Notes under the pieces: model-generated | Databases searched by the model: none | Told to the model about the DNA's origin: nothing | Seen by the model: the letters and a program-made list of their open reading frames with translations, nothing else | Made by a program: the position numbers and the translations under genes | Assembly (NCBI GenBank): GCA_964427505.1 | Contig: CAYRUO010000001.1 | Coordinates: 62,001-126,000, forward strand | DNA: 64,000 nt | Origin: Thermanaerothrix sp034436175 | GTDB lineage: Bacteria > Chloroflexota > Anaerolineae > Anaerolineales > Anaerolineaceae | Direction: 5' to 3' | In this document: in pieces, positions 6,990-14,986 of the stretch | How positions within the stretch are numbered: position 1 is the first letter of the stretch | Layout: every line of letters starts with the position of its first letter

Positions 6990-9067
6990 CGAGTCATTTT
7001 TCACCACGCTTTGGCCCTTATGGTGGCCAGTATGTGCCCGAGACGTTGATCCCGCCGCTCCAAGAACTTGAGCAGGCGTTCACGAGTGCTTTGGGGGATG
7101 CGGAATTTAAAACCACCTTGGACAATCTGCTGAAAACGTATGTAGGACGCCCAACGCCCTTAACCTATGCACGCCGTTTAAGCGCCGCTCTGGGTGGTGC
7201 TCAGATCTACCTCAAGCGTGAAGACCTGGCACATTCGGGCGCTCACAAGATTAATAATGCATTGGGGCAAGCCCTTTTGGCGCAACGGATGGGAAAGCGG
7301 CGGGTCGTGGCCGAAACCGGCGCCGGACAGCATGGTGTGGCAACGGCAACCGCATGTGCGCTGCTAGGGTTGGAATGCGTGATCTACATGGGTGACGTGG
7401 ATATGGCGCGTCAACAACCGAATGTATTGCGCATGCGTCTGCTCGGTGCGGAGGTGCGTCCGGTGACGAGTGGTAGTCGCACGCTCAAGGACGCGGTCAA
7501 TGAGGCGATTCGGGATTGGGTGACCCACGTTCACGATACCTACTATTTGATTGGGTCCGCGCTGGGTCCCTATCCTTATCCCCACATCGTGCGTGAGTTC
7601 CAGGCTGTCATCGGTCAGGAAGCGCGGGCGCAAATACAAGCCGTGTGCGGACGCCTGCCGGATGTGTGTATCGCCTGCGTGGGGGGCGGCTCAAATGCCA
7701 TTGGACTTTTTTCCGCGTTTCTTGATGATGCATCGGTGCGTCTGATCGGGGTTGAGGCAGGCGGCCTAGGTTTAGCGAGCGGGCAACACGCCGCACGTTT
7801 GGCCGAAGGGGCCGGCGCTCGCCCCGGGGTGCTACACGGCAACCTGACCTACCTGCTTCAAGATGAGGATGGACAGGTTTTGGGGACGCATTCGATTTCT
7901 GCCGGGTTGGACTATCCGGCGGTTGGTCCGCAACATGCCTGGTTGCATGAACAGGGTCGCGTTACCTATACCATGGCAACGGATCATGAAGCCCTGCAAG
8001 CCTTTCAAATGCTGGCCCGCCTGGAAGGCATTTTGCCGGCGCTGGAGTCGGCTCATGCACTGGCCGAAGCCATTCGCTTGGCGCCTCAGTTGCCCACGGA
8101 TGCCATCATCCTGGTCAATCTCTCCGGGCGCGGGGACAAAGATTTGGAAAGTGTGGCGCGGGCTCTGGAAACGCCCGCTCATGTTTCGAACCTTCCACAG
8201 CCTTCACGGCGATCGCGTCTCTCCATGCCGTCCTTGGCCCCTCAGCGCGTGTTACCCGCTGGCGAGGCGCGTATTACCAGGGCCTTTGACGCCGCTCGAG
8301 CATTGCACCGCCCGGCGATCATCCCTTACTTTCCATTGGGATATCCTTCCTTGGGGACTTCTTTAGACGTGATTGAGGCTTTAGCCCAGGCCGGCGCCGA
8401 CCTGATCGAACTGGGGATTCCGTTTTCGGATCCCCTGGCGGATGGTCCGACCATTCAGCAGGCCAGTCAAATCGCCCTGGCTCAGGGAATGAGCGTTCCT
8501 ACGGCCTTGGAGATGACGAGGCAGTTGCGTCAACAGGGGGTGCAGCAGCCTTGCCTGTTCATGAGTTACCTCAATCCCTTGCTGGCCTATGGCTTGGAAG
8601 CCTTTATCCGCGATGCCAGTCGGGCTGGGATAGATGGATTGATTATCCCAGACCTTCCACTTGAAGAGTCTATTCCGGTGCGGCGCTTGTGTCAGGCGCA
8701 TGACCTAGCCCTAATACCGCTGATTCCGCCTAACCTCAGCATGGGACGTATCGCGCAAATTGTGCAGGATGCGACGGGGTTTCTCTATCTGGTTTCGGTG
8801 ACGGGAGTAACCGGGGTGCGTGATTCATTGCCACCCGACCTGGGTAGTTTTCTCCGCCGCGTGCGCCAGATCACCCCGTTGCCCCTGGCGGTCGGATTCG
8901 GGATCGCCTCGCCTGAGCAGGTGCAGGCTCTGTATCCGCTGGCCGATGGGGTAATCGTGGGCTCCGCGCTGATCCGGGCGGTGGCAAGTTCGAACCAACC
9001 GTTAGAAGCAGCGGCAAATTTTCTGCGCGCTCTGGTTCATGCGGCGAACGAGGTGAAATCAGCCTGA
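6986..9067 (+). CDS. trpBA: Tryptophan synthase, beta and alpha subunits fused in one polypeptide
   Basis: One 693-residue frame encodes both subunits, beta first. Residues 1 to about 395 are TrpB: the PLP lysine is K88 in 'HSGAHKINNALG', followed by 'ETGAGQHGVA' and the phosphate loop 'VGGGSNAIG'. A linker of about 45 residues (near 400-430) leads to TrpA, which shows 'PYFPLGYP', the catalytic Glu and Asp in 'LIELGIPFSDPLADGP', and 'VTGVTGVRDSLP'. I see no stop codon or frameshift between the parts and no good ribosome site at the in-frame ATG near 8226. The order is the reverse of the fungal alpha-beta fusion. It closes the operon. Confidence 0.95.
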   Translation: MTSHFSPRFGPYGGQYVPETLIPPLQELEQAFTSALGDAEFKTTLDNLLKTYVGRPTPLTYARRLSAALGGAQIYLKREDLAHSGAHKINNALGQALLAQRMGKRRVVAETGAGQHGVATATACALLGLECVIYMGDVDMARQQPNVLRMRLLGAEVRPVTSGSRTLKDAVNEAIRDWVTHVHDTYYLIGSALGPYPYPHIVREFQAVIGQEARAQIQAVCGRLPDVCIACVGGGSNAIGLFSAFLDDASVRLIGVEAGGLGLASGQHAARLAEGAGARPGVLHGNLTYLLQDEDGQVLGTHSISAGLDYPAVGPQHAWLHEQGRVTYTMATDHEALQAFQMLARLEGILPALESAHALAEAIRLAPQLPTDAIILVNLSGRGDKDLESVARALETPAHVSNLPQPSRRSRLSMPSLAPQRVLPAGEARITRAFDAARALHRPAIIPYFPLGYPSLGTSLDVIEALAQAGADLIELGIPFSDPLADGPTIQQASQIALAQGMSVPTALEMTRQLRQQGVQQPCLFMSYLNPLLAYGLEAFIRDASRAGIDGLIIPDLPLEESIPVRRLCQAHDLALIPLIPPNLSMGRIAQIVQDATGFLYLVSVTGVTGVRDSLPPDLGSFLRRVRQITPLPLAVGFGIASPEQVQALYPLADGVIVGSALIRAVASSNQPLEAAANFLRALVHAANEVKSA

Positions 9068-9108
9068 ATGAGTGGGATTGGCATTCATAATTGTATGACA
9101 TGCATCAC

Positions 9109-9137
9109 TTGACCCGGGGTAGGGGATAAAGTATACT
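9109..9137 (+). promoter_or_regulatory. Promoter of the padR-ABC transporter operon
   Basis: TTGACC (9109-9114) and TATACT (9132-9137) have ideal 17-nt spacing. Transcription would start near 9144, just before the palindrome at 9148-9166. Confidence 0.75.
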
Positions 9138-9147
9138 TTTGGTCAGG

Positions 9148-9166
9148 ATACTCACTTAGTGAGTAT
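9148..9166 (+). promoter_or_regulatory. Palindromic operator, probable PadR binding site
   Basis: ATACTCACTTAGTGAGTAT is a perfect inverted repeat of 9 bp around one base. It sits a few bases after the predicted transcription start and about 25 bp before the regulator gene. A bound dimer there would block initiation or early elongation, so autoregulation by the adjacent PadR-type protein is the simplest reading. Confidence 0.7.
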
Positions 9167-9190
9167 TGATCGTCTTGTGAGTTGAGACGG

Positions 9191-9727
9191 ATGCGCCGTT
9201 CCCCTACCCCTGAATATCCGCTGTTGGCTCTTTTGCTGGAACGACCGATGCATGGGTATGAATTGCATCGGGTCTTTAGCCAGGATTTAGGGCATATCTG
9301 GCATCTCAGTCAGAGTCAGTTGTATGCCTCACTGGCACGCTTAGAAGCGCGGGGTTGGGTAGAGGGGCATGAGGCAACCGCCGAACGTGGATTGCCACGG
9401 CGGGTGTTTGCACTCACCGCACAGGGCCGCGCTGAAGCCGAAGCGTGGTTATATCGCCCCAGCCGCTGCAGCGTGCAGATTATCCGCCTAGAATTGCCAA
9501 CCCGCTTATATCTCTTGCAACGCCTCGCGCCCCAAGCCATTCCTGAATTCCTGGCCCGCCAACGGGTAGAGATTGTGAATGGGCTGGCGCAGTTGAAGAA
9601 GCAAGTTCAAGCCATTCCTGCGGATCAGCCCTATAACCGCATGGCGTGCGCACTGCGGGTGCATCAAGTGGAAGCCTTGTTGGACTGGTTCGATCACATG
9701 TTTTCCATCTCGGGAGGTTCCTCATGA
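9191..9727 (+). CDS. PadR-family transcriptional regulator
   Basis: The 178-residue protein has the PadR winged-helix N-terminus ('LLLERPMHGYELHRVF', then 'SQSQLYASLARLEARGWV') and a PadR C-terminal (Vir_act_alpha_C-like) helical dimerisation region. PadR proteins are usually ligand-responsive repressors. The ATG at 9191 was preferred to an upstream in-frame TTG at 9182. It lies directly behind a promoter with a palindromic operator, and its stop overlaps the start of the transporter binding-protein gene (ATGA). It therefore probably represses its own operon and senses something linked to the imported substrate. Confidence 0.88.
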   Translation: MRRSPTPEYPLLALLLERPMHGYELHRVFSQDLGHIWHLSQSQLYASLARLEARGWVEGHEATAERGLPRRVFALTAQGRAEAEAWLYRPSRCSVQIIRLELPTRLYLLQRLAPQAIPEFLARQRVEIVNGLAQLKKQVQAIPADQPYNRMACALRVHQVEALLDWFDHMFSISGGSS

Positions 9728-10890
9728 GGTCGCGCTTGGCATTAAGTTGGATGCTTGCACTATCGTTGTTGCTTGTTGCCTGTACCCCAGCCGCTTCGGC
9801 GCCTACCCCAACGCTTTCGCCTACATCGGCTGTGACAATAGCGCCTGAACCCACGGCGACGGTAACGTTATCGCCGAGTCCGACACAGGCGTTGATCACC
9901 GTGACCGATGCGTTGGGGCGTGAGGTGATCTTTTCCCAGCCCCCTCAGCGTGTTGTGATTGCCGGACGGGCGACGGCTTTATTAGCGGATGCGGCCTACC
10001 TCTTCCCTGAAGCGAAAGAGAAAGTGGCTGCTCTCTCACGCACCAGTCAGGGCGCAGAGGGCGATTTTCTGACGTTGGTGGATCCCAACTTGGGTAAGAA
10101 GATCGTCTTTGAGACCAACGTGGGGGCGGAGCAAGTGGTGGCATCTCAGCCGGATGTCGTGATAATGAAGACCTATATGGCGGAGTCATTGGGAAAGCCG
10201 CTGGAAACTCTGGGCATTCCTGTGGTTTATCTCTCGCTGGAGACCCCCGAGGAATATCAGCGTGACCTGCGCATCCTAGGGCAGATTTTTCAAAACCCAC
10301 AACGGGCAGAGGAATTGGTCAGTTATTTTGATACCCAGATTCAAAATGTAACGCAGCCTCTGCAAGGACTCTTACCGGAGCAAAAGCCGCGCACGCTGTT
10401 GCTCTATTATTCTGATCGCGATGGTCAGGTGGCGTTCAATGTTGCCCCCAAGGCTTGGATGCAAACGATCATGACCGAATTGGCAGGAGGGCGCCCGGTT
10501 TGGACGGACATTGAATTGGGAAGCGGTTGGACTAAAGTGAATTTGGAGCAAGTCGCGGCGTGGGATGCGGATGTGATTGCCATCATTGCTTACACGGCTA
10601 ATCCGGATGAGGTGGCGGCACGCTTGAAGGCAGATCCGCAGTGGCAGGCGATGCGAGCCGTGAGAGATGGACGTTTGTATGCGTTTCCCAAGGATTTTTA
10701 TTCCTGGGATCAACCGGATGTGCGCTGGGTATTGGGGTTGCGCTGGTTGGCCTGGCGTTTGCATCCTGAGGCTTACCCCGGATTGGATATGGTGAAGGAA
10801 GTCCGCGCCTTCTTTGAGCAGTTGTACGGTATGGATGCCAAGATATTTGACGCCCGCCTGTTGCCGCTCCTGAAAGGGGATTTGAGGTGA
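9724..10890 (+). CDS. ABC transporter substrate-binding lipoprotein (cobalamin/iron-chelate type)
   Basis: This is a 388-residue BtuF/FepB-like binding protein (periplasmic binding protein family 2, PF01497). The signal peptide ends in a lipobox 'LLLVAC' with the acylated cysteine at about residue 20. A Pro/Thr/Ser-rich linker (about 22-60) follows, then the binding domain opening with 'VTDALGREVIFSQPPQRVV'. It captures a metal chelate such as cobalamin, haem or a siderophore; the ligand cannot be told from sequence. The start at 9724 has a GGGAGG site and a 4-bp overlap with padR. It is the first of three transporter genes. Confidence 0.9.
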   Translation: MRSRLALSWMLALSLLLVACTPAASAPTPTLSPTSAVTIAPEPTATVTLSPSPTQALITVTDALGREVIFSQPPQRVVIAGRATALLADAAYLFPEAKEKVAALSRTSQGAEGDFLTLVDPNLGKKIVFETNVGAEQVVASQPDVVIMKTYMAESLGKPLETLGIPVVYLSLETPEEYQRDLRILGQIFQNPQRAEELVSYFDTQIQNVTQPLQGLLPEQKPRTLLLYYSDRDGQVAFNVAPKAWMQTIMTELAGGRPVWTDIELGSGWTKVNLEQVAAWDADVIAIIAYTANPDEVAARLKADPQWQAMRAVRDGRLYAFPKDFYSWDQPDVRWVLGLRWLAWRLHPEAYPGLDMVKEVRAFFEQLYGMDAKIFDARLLPLLKGDLR

Positions 10891-11936
10891 ATTTGACCTC
10901 GTCCGCGCAGCCCTTGGATCTGATGGCGCGTGCCCCGCTCTGGTTGCAATACCGGGCACGCGCTCACCGGCGCCTGTTGGTGTTAGGAGCGCTTCTGGTA
11001 GTCGTGCTGGGGGTGTCGCTCTTTCTGGGGCGCTACCCCCAGGTGGGCTTTTTGACGCCGGCGCAAATCCTGGAAGACCCGCTGGCACAGCGGTTGATCC
11101 TCAACCTACGCCTGCCGCGCTTGCTGGCGGCAGTCATGATAGGGATGAGCCTGGCCGGGGCCGGCTTGGTGCTTCAAATGGTGTTCAGCAACCCCCTGGT
11201 CGAGCCGGGGTTTCTGGGAGTTTCTCAAGCGGCGGCGTTTGGAGCCGTATTGAGCATCATCCTTTTCGGTGGTGCTGCCTGGCGGGTTCAGGCCAGTGCG
11301 GTGTTTTTTGGTTTGGGTGGTTTGGCGCTTTCGTATTTGCTGGCGCGGCGGGTGCGTTATGGTGGTTGGGTGTTGCGTCTGCTGCTCTCGGGAATCGCCG
11401 TTTCGGCGCTCTTTGCCTCCGGGGTGGGGCTGATCAAATATCTGGCCGACCCCCTGCGCCAATTGCCGGAAATCACTTTTTGGCTCTTAGGTGGGCTGGC
11501 CGGCGTAACTTGGAAACCGTTGCTGGCGGCACTGCCCCTGATGGTATTAGGTTTGGTCATTCTGATCCTGATGCGGTGGCGCCTGAATCTATTGGCTTTG
11601 GAAGATGAAGTGGCTTTCTCGTTAGGGGTAGCCGTGCATCGTGAGCGGCTGTTGGTTCTGTTGGCGGCAGTGATGGTGACGGCGGCCTCGATTTCAATCG
11701 GTGGGCTGATCGGCTGGGTGGGGCTATTGGTGCCGCAACTGGCGCGGCGATTGAGCGGCGCCGACGCGCGCTATGCCGTACCGACCGCGTTACTTTTAGG
11801 GGGTACGTTTGTCGTACTGTGTGATGATTTAGCCCGTGTCCTGAGTGCGGGTGAAATTCCTCTGGGCGTATTGACCTCGCTGTTGGGCGCCGTGGGGTTC
11901 TTGCTGCTCATGACTCGGCCTGCAGTCAAGGTGTGA
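10887..11936 (+). CDS. ABC transporter permease, BtuC/FepD (FecCD) family
   Basis: This is a 349-residue inner-membrane permease with about ten hydrophobic segments. Family landmarks include 'LRLPRLLAAVMIGMSLAGAG' near residues 72-91, 'NPLVEPGFLGVSQAAAFGA', and the cytoplasmic coupling region around 'ARRLSGAD'. It starts at a GTG that overlaps the previous stop (GTGA), with AAGGGGA upstream. It forms the channel for the ligand delivered by the lipoprotein and pairs with the ATPase that follows. Confidence 0.93.
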   Translation: MNLTSSAQPLDLMARAPLWLQYRARAHRRLLVLGALLVVVLGVSLFLGRYPQVGFLTPAQILEDPLAQRLILNLRLPRLLAAVMIGMSLAGAGLVLQMVFSNPLVEPGFLGVSQAAAFGAVLSIILFGGAAWRVQASAVFFGLGGLALSYLLARRVRYGGWVLRLLLSGIAVSALFASGVGLIKYLADPLRQLPEITFWLLGGLAGVTWKPLLAALPLMVLGLVILILMRWRLNLLALEDEVAFSLGVAVHRERLLVLLAAVMVTAASISIGGLIGWVGLLVPQLARRLSGADARYAVPTALLLGGTFVVLCDDLARVLSAGEIPLGVLTSLLGAVGFLLLMTRPAVKV

Positions 11937-11941
11937 GCATA

Positions 11942-12715
11942 ATGATGTCTATTCTCCGTTTTGAGGATGTCACTTTCCGTTATCCCGAAACGTCACACGA
12001 AGCGCTTCAAGGGTTAACCTTGGAGGTGCCCCGTGGGGCAGTCACCGCTATTCTCGGCCCCAATGGCGCGGGGAAGACCACTTTGTTGCGCTTGGCCTAT
12101 GGGCGTTATGTTCCGACACGGGGGCAGGTTTGGTTAGAGGGTCGTCCCCTGGGGGCGTACACGCGGCAAGAAATCGGGCGGATGGTGGCGTTGGTACCCC
12201 AGCGAGAGGCCAATCCCTTTGCCTATTCTCTGCTGGAATATGTGCTGTTAGGACGTGCCCCTTATCTATTGCCTTTGCAGATGCCTACCGCATCTGATGT
12301 CGCTATGGCCTGGGAGGCCTTGGAGCGGGTCGGGTTGCACCATCTGTCGCGCCGTTCGGTGCAGGCTTTGAGCGGGGGAGAGTACCAATTGTTGCTGGTG
12401 GCGCGGGCACTGGCACAACAGCCGCGACTCTTGCTCTTGGATGAGCCTACCTCGCATCTTGACCTGGCCAATAAAAAGCGCTTGGTAGAGTGTCTTAGAA
12501 GCCTGGTCAGTGCCGGGGTTACCATTCTCATGACCTCGCATGAGCCGGAGGTGGTTTCTGCCCTGGCGCAGCACGTTATCCTGATGCGCGAGGGGCGGGT
12601 CTTACGTAGTGGGCCTTTGGATGTGCTGTGGACGGCCGAGGCTCTGAGCGAGACCTATAACGTCCCCTTGCGGGTGTGGGCGTTCAATGGGCATCGCTAT
12701 GTGACGTGGGAGTGA
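11942..12715 (+). CDS. ABC transporter ATP-binding protein, BtuD/FecE type
   Basis: This is a 257-residue ATPase with Walker A 'GPNGAGKT' (near 38-45), a signature region 'ALSGGEYQLLLVARAL', Walker B 'LLLLDEPTSHLD' and the switch histidine in 'MTSHEP'. It powers the permease encoded just upstream. The ATG at 11942 follows the permease stop by 5 nt; an in-frame GTG at 11933 overlaps that stop and is a possible alternative. Confidence 0.93.
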   Translation: MMSILRFEDVTFRYPETSHEALQGLTLEVPRGAVTAILGPNGAGKTTLLRLAYGRYVPTRGQVWLEGRPLGAYTRQEIGRMVALVPQREANPFAYSLLEYVLLGRAPYLLPLQMPTASDVAMAWEALERVGLHHLSRRSVQALSGGEYQLLLVARALAQQPRLLLLDEPTSHLDLANKKRLVECLRSLVSAGVTILMTSHEPEVVSALAQHVILMREGRVLRSGPLDVLWTAEALSETYNVPLRVWAFNGHRYVTWE

Positions 12716-12719
12716 GCCG

Positions 12720-13268
12720 ATGAGGTCACCTGTCTCACGCTTGTGGATTCTCACCGGGTCTATTGGCGTGGGAAAAACCGCAATCTGTCAGCGTTTGGTC
12801 GCCGAAGCCCAAGGTCGAGGCTGGGATGTAGCCGGAATATTCAGCCCTGGTGTCTATCAAGGTGGGCAGAAGGTGGCGATAGATGCGGTAGATGTGCGCA
12901 GCAATGAGCGCCGGCGTTTGGCGTGGCGGGTCACGGGGGAGAACAGCGCGGTCATTCACACCCAGGAATGGCGTTTCGATCCTGAAACGCTGTGCTGGGG
13001 GAACACGGTATTTGAAACCGCTGTCCCGTGTGACTTCTTGGTCGTGGATGAAATTGGCCCGCTCGAACTTGAACGTAAGCAAGGCTGGATCACCGCTCTT
13101 TCCGCCATTGCTTCACGTGCATACCGCTTGGGCGTGGTGGTTTTGCGGCCTTCCCTGCTGGCATTGGCGGTACGTTGGTCGCCGGCGCACGTTCTGGCGA
13201 TCCGCCACCCTGATCAGCCGTTAACGCTGGCCGATTTGCTGGGAGGTGAGCCCCTTGGGGTTAGATGA
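12720..13268 (+). CDS. THEP1-like nucleoside-triphosphatase (COG1618, DUF265)
   Basis: The 182-residue P-loop protein has Walker A 'GSIGVGKT' (near 13-20) and 'FLVVDEIGPLEL' as Walker B with the family's Asp-Glu pair. THEP1 proteins hydrolyse NTPs in vitro and their cellular role is uncertain. It begins 4 nt after the transporter ATPase and is almost surely co-transcribed with it. That link hints at a role in handling the imported compound or its metal, which is inference. Its last 8 bp overlap the convergent ProRS-like gene. Confidence 0.85.
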   Translation: MRSPVSRLWILTGSIGVGKTAICQRLVAEAQGRGWDVAGIFSPGVYQGGQKVAIDAVDVRSNERRRLAWRVTGENSAVIHTQEWRFDPETLCWGNTVFETAVPCDFLVVDEIGPLELERKQGWITALSAIASRAYRLGVVVLRPSLLALAVRWSPAHVLAIRHPDQPLTLADLLGGEPLGVR

Positions 13269-14973
13269 TGTGTTCGCGGCGCAGGGGAAGAAGGCTCTGC
13301 TCTGAGAACCAGCGCGTTATCTGAGGGATTACCTCGGCCAAAGGGATGATTTGAGCATCGCCGCTGTGGCGCCATTTGACCTCTACGGCGGCCGTTTCCA
13401 GCGTGCGCGGGCTGAGGGTGAGGCGTAACGGCAGCCCAATCAAGTCGGCATCGTTGAATTTGACCCCCGGGCTGGCATCGCGGTCATCGTAGAGGACGCT
13501 GATCCCGGCGGCTTGGAGCAGCCCATATAAACGTTCGGCTTCCTCGCTTACCTGTGGGGCTTTGCGTCCTCCCAAAGCCACGAGATGAACGGCATAGGGG
13601 GCAAGTGAAACCGGCCAGGTTAGGCCGTGGTCGTCATGGTAGTGCTCGGCCAGTGCTAGCAGAGCGGCATCCAAACTGAGGCGAAAATAAGCCATGTGGA
13701 GAGGTCGGCTTTGACCGTTTTCATCCAAGAAGGCTGTCCCTTCTAACGTTCCAAGCACTGCCAAAAAGGCTAACGGCAGGCTGTTTGCTTTGGCTAACGG
13801 GGCACCGCATTGGGGGCAGGGATCGTCCGGTTCGGCTAGAGTCAAATCGGTGACCAAATCAGCGCTGAAATCGCGCCCGAAATTAACGTGGCGCAAGTGG
13901 ACATCGGGTTGGTTAGCGCCGGCCACGAGATTGGGAGAAAGCGGAATCAAATCATCTACGATAACTTTTACCCCCGGTTTCAGTCCGATGGGTGAGGCGT
14001 ATCCGGGCACCGCTCCAACTGCCGTGATCGCTTCGGGGGGAGCAGGCCGCAGATAGCGCGCGCCAAGCGCGTGGGCAAGTTTGGCTTCGCTGAGGGTGCG
14101 GTCACCGCGCACTAACGCCAAGACCAGGTGCTCGGTGTCTTCATTTTCCCATCGGGCCAGGTAAAAGACGGCTTTGGCCAGCCGTGAGGCCGGGAGTTCA
14201 AGGAAGGCGGCGAGATCGCGGATGGTTTGCACCCCCGGGGTGGAAACGCGTTCTATGGGGAGAGGGGTTTCGGGAGATGGCTCGGGCTTTTTGAAGGTGG
14301 CAAAGGCTTCTAAAGCGGCGTAGGTGCATTGGGAACAATGCAAGATGGATAAGTCGCCTTGGGGGTGCGGTAGCCACAATATCTGAGCGGAAAGCGCATC
14401 AGTCAAGCCGGCGCGCGCAAGGCGCACCGTCAACCCTAATCGCTGAAAGGTGTTTCCCGCGGCTTGGAGAAAACGCCGCTGAGAACCTTCCTGCGCGGCG
14501 GGCGCGCTAATCAACGCAAAGGCTTCCAGCACCACACTTGAGTTGAGGTGAAGAGGAGCCAAACGTTCCCACGGTGCGGTTGCCAGTGGGGAAATGTGAT
14601 AGAGCAGGCAAGGCAGTTGACGATAGGTTTGAAGATCGCGTTGCGCCAGATTTTGGATAATCTCAAGTTGGGTGGCCGCCAGCGGAGATGCAGGTTCAGG
14701 TAAATCCCAGGTATAGTCCAACGCATCCCAAGGCGTGTGGGAGTCGGTGCCCGAAGATAGAGGCATACCAATCCGCTGGGCTTCCAGGTGGCTCATCTCG
14801 GATTCGAGAATGCGTTTCACCTGCTCCAGAACACGTTGGCCCAAGGGAAGGTGTATCCATCCCGACTCTGAGAGGCGAAGATAACCGGCACGGATCAACC
14901 AAGCCAGGCCGGGGGAGGGGCAGTTCGTTGGTGGCTCGCGGAGGGTGGGAGGGAAGAGGCGGGTAAGGCGCAT
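13261..14973 (-). CDS. Prolyl-tRNA synthetase-like protein with degenerate catalytic motifs
   Basis: The 570-residue protein has the order of a bacterial-type ProRS: a catalytic-like domain (about 1-240), a YbaK-type editing insertion (about 245-385) and an anticodon-binding domain (about 455-560). Motif 1 is recognisable ('HLPLGQRVLEQV' and the Pro in 'IGMPLS'). In place of motif 2 (Arg-rich, ending RxxxFxMKD) it has residues 125-157 without the arginines. Motif 3, normally 'YGIGVSR', reads 'AYFRLSLDA' (about 428-436), and the HIFKLG segment reads 'AFLAVLGT'. The editing domain and 'TWPVSLAPY' are well kept. It is probably not an active aminoacyl-tRNA synthetase and could be a trans-editing or tRNA-binding factor. 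A canonical ProRS would then be needed elsewhere. Confidence 0.8.
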   Translation of the reverse strand: MRLTRLFPPTLREPPTNCPSPGLAWLIRAGYLRLSESGWIHLPLGQRVLEQVKRILESEMSHLEAQRIGMPLSSGTDSHTPWDALDYTWDLPEPASPLAATQLEIIQNLAQRDLQTYRQLPCLLYHISPLATAPWERLAPLHLNSSVVLEAFALISAPAAQEGSQRRFLQAAGNTFQRLGLTVRLARAGLTDALSAQILWLPHPQGDLSILHCSQCTYAALEAFATFKKPEPSPETPLPIERVSTPGVQTIRDLAAFLELPASRLAKAVFYLARWENEDTEHLVLALVRGDRTLSEAKLAHALGARYLRPAPPEAITAVGAVPGYASPIGLKPGVKVIVDDLIPLSPNLVAGANQPDVHLRHVNFGRDFSADLVTDLTLAEPDDPCPQCGAPLAKANSLPLAFLAVLGTLEGTAFLDENGQSRPLHMAYFRLSLDAALLALAEHYHDDHGLTWPVSLAPYAVHLVALGGRKAPQVSEEAERLYGLLQAAGISVLYDDRDASPGVKFNDADLIGLPLRLTLSPRTLETAAVEVKWRHSGDAQIIPLAEVIPQITRWFSEQSLLPLRREHII

Positions 14974-14986
14974 GGGAATGACTTAT

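Noticed and set aside
8226..9067. Separate trpA starting at the in-frame ATG near 8226
   Set aside because: There is no ribosome site before it, no stop ends trpB, and the frame is continuous, so one fused gene is the better reading.
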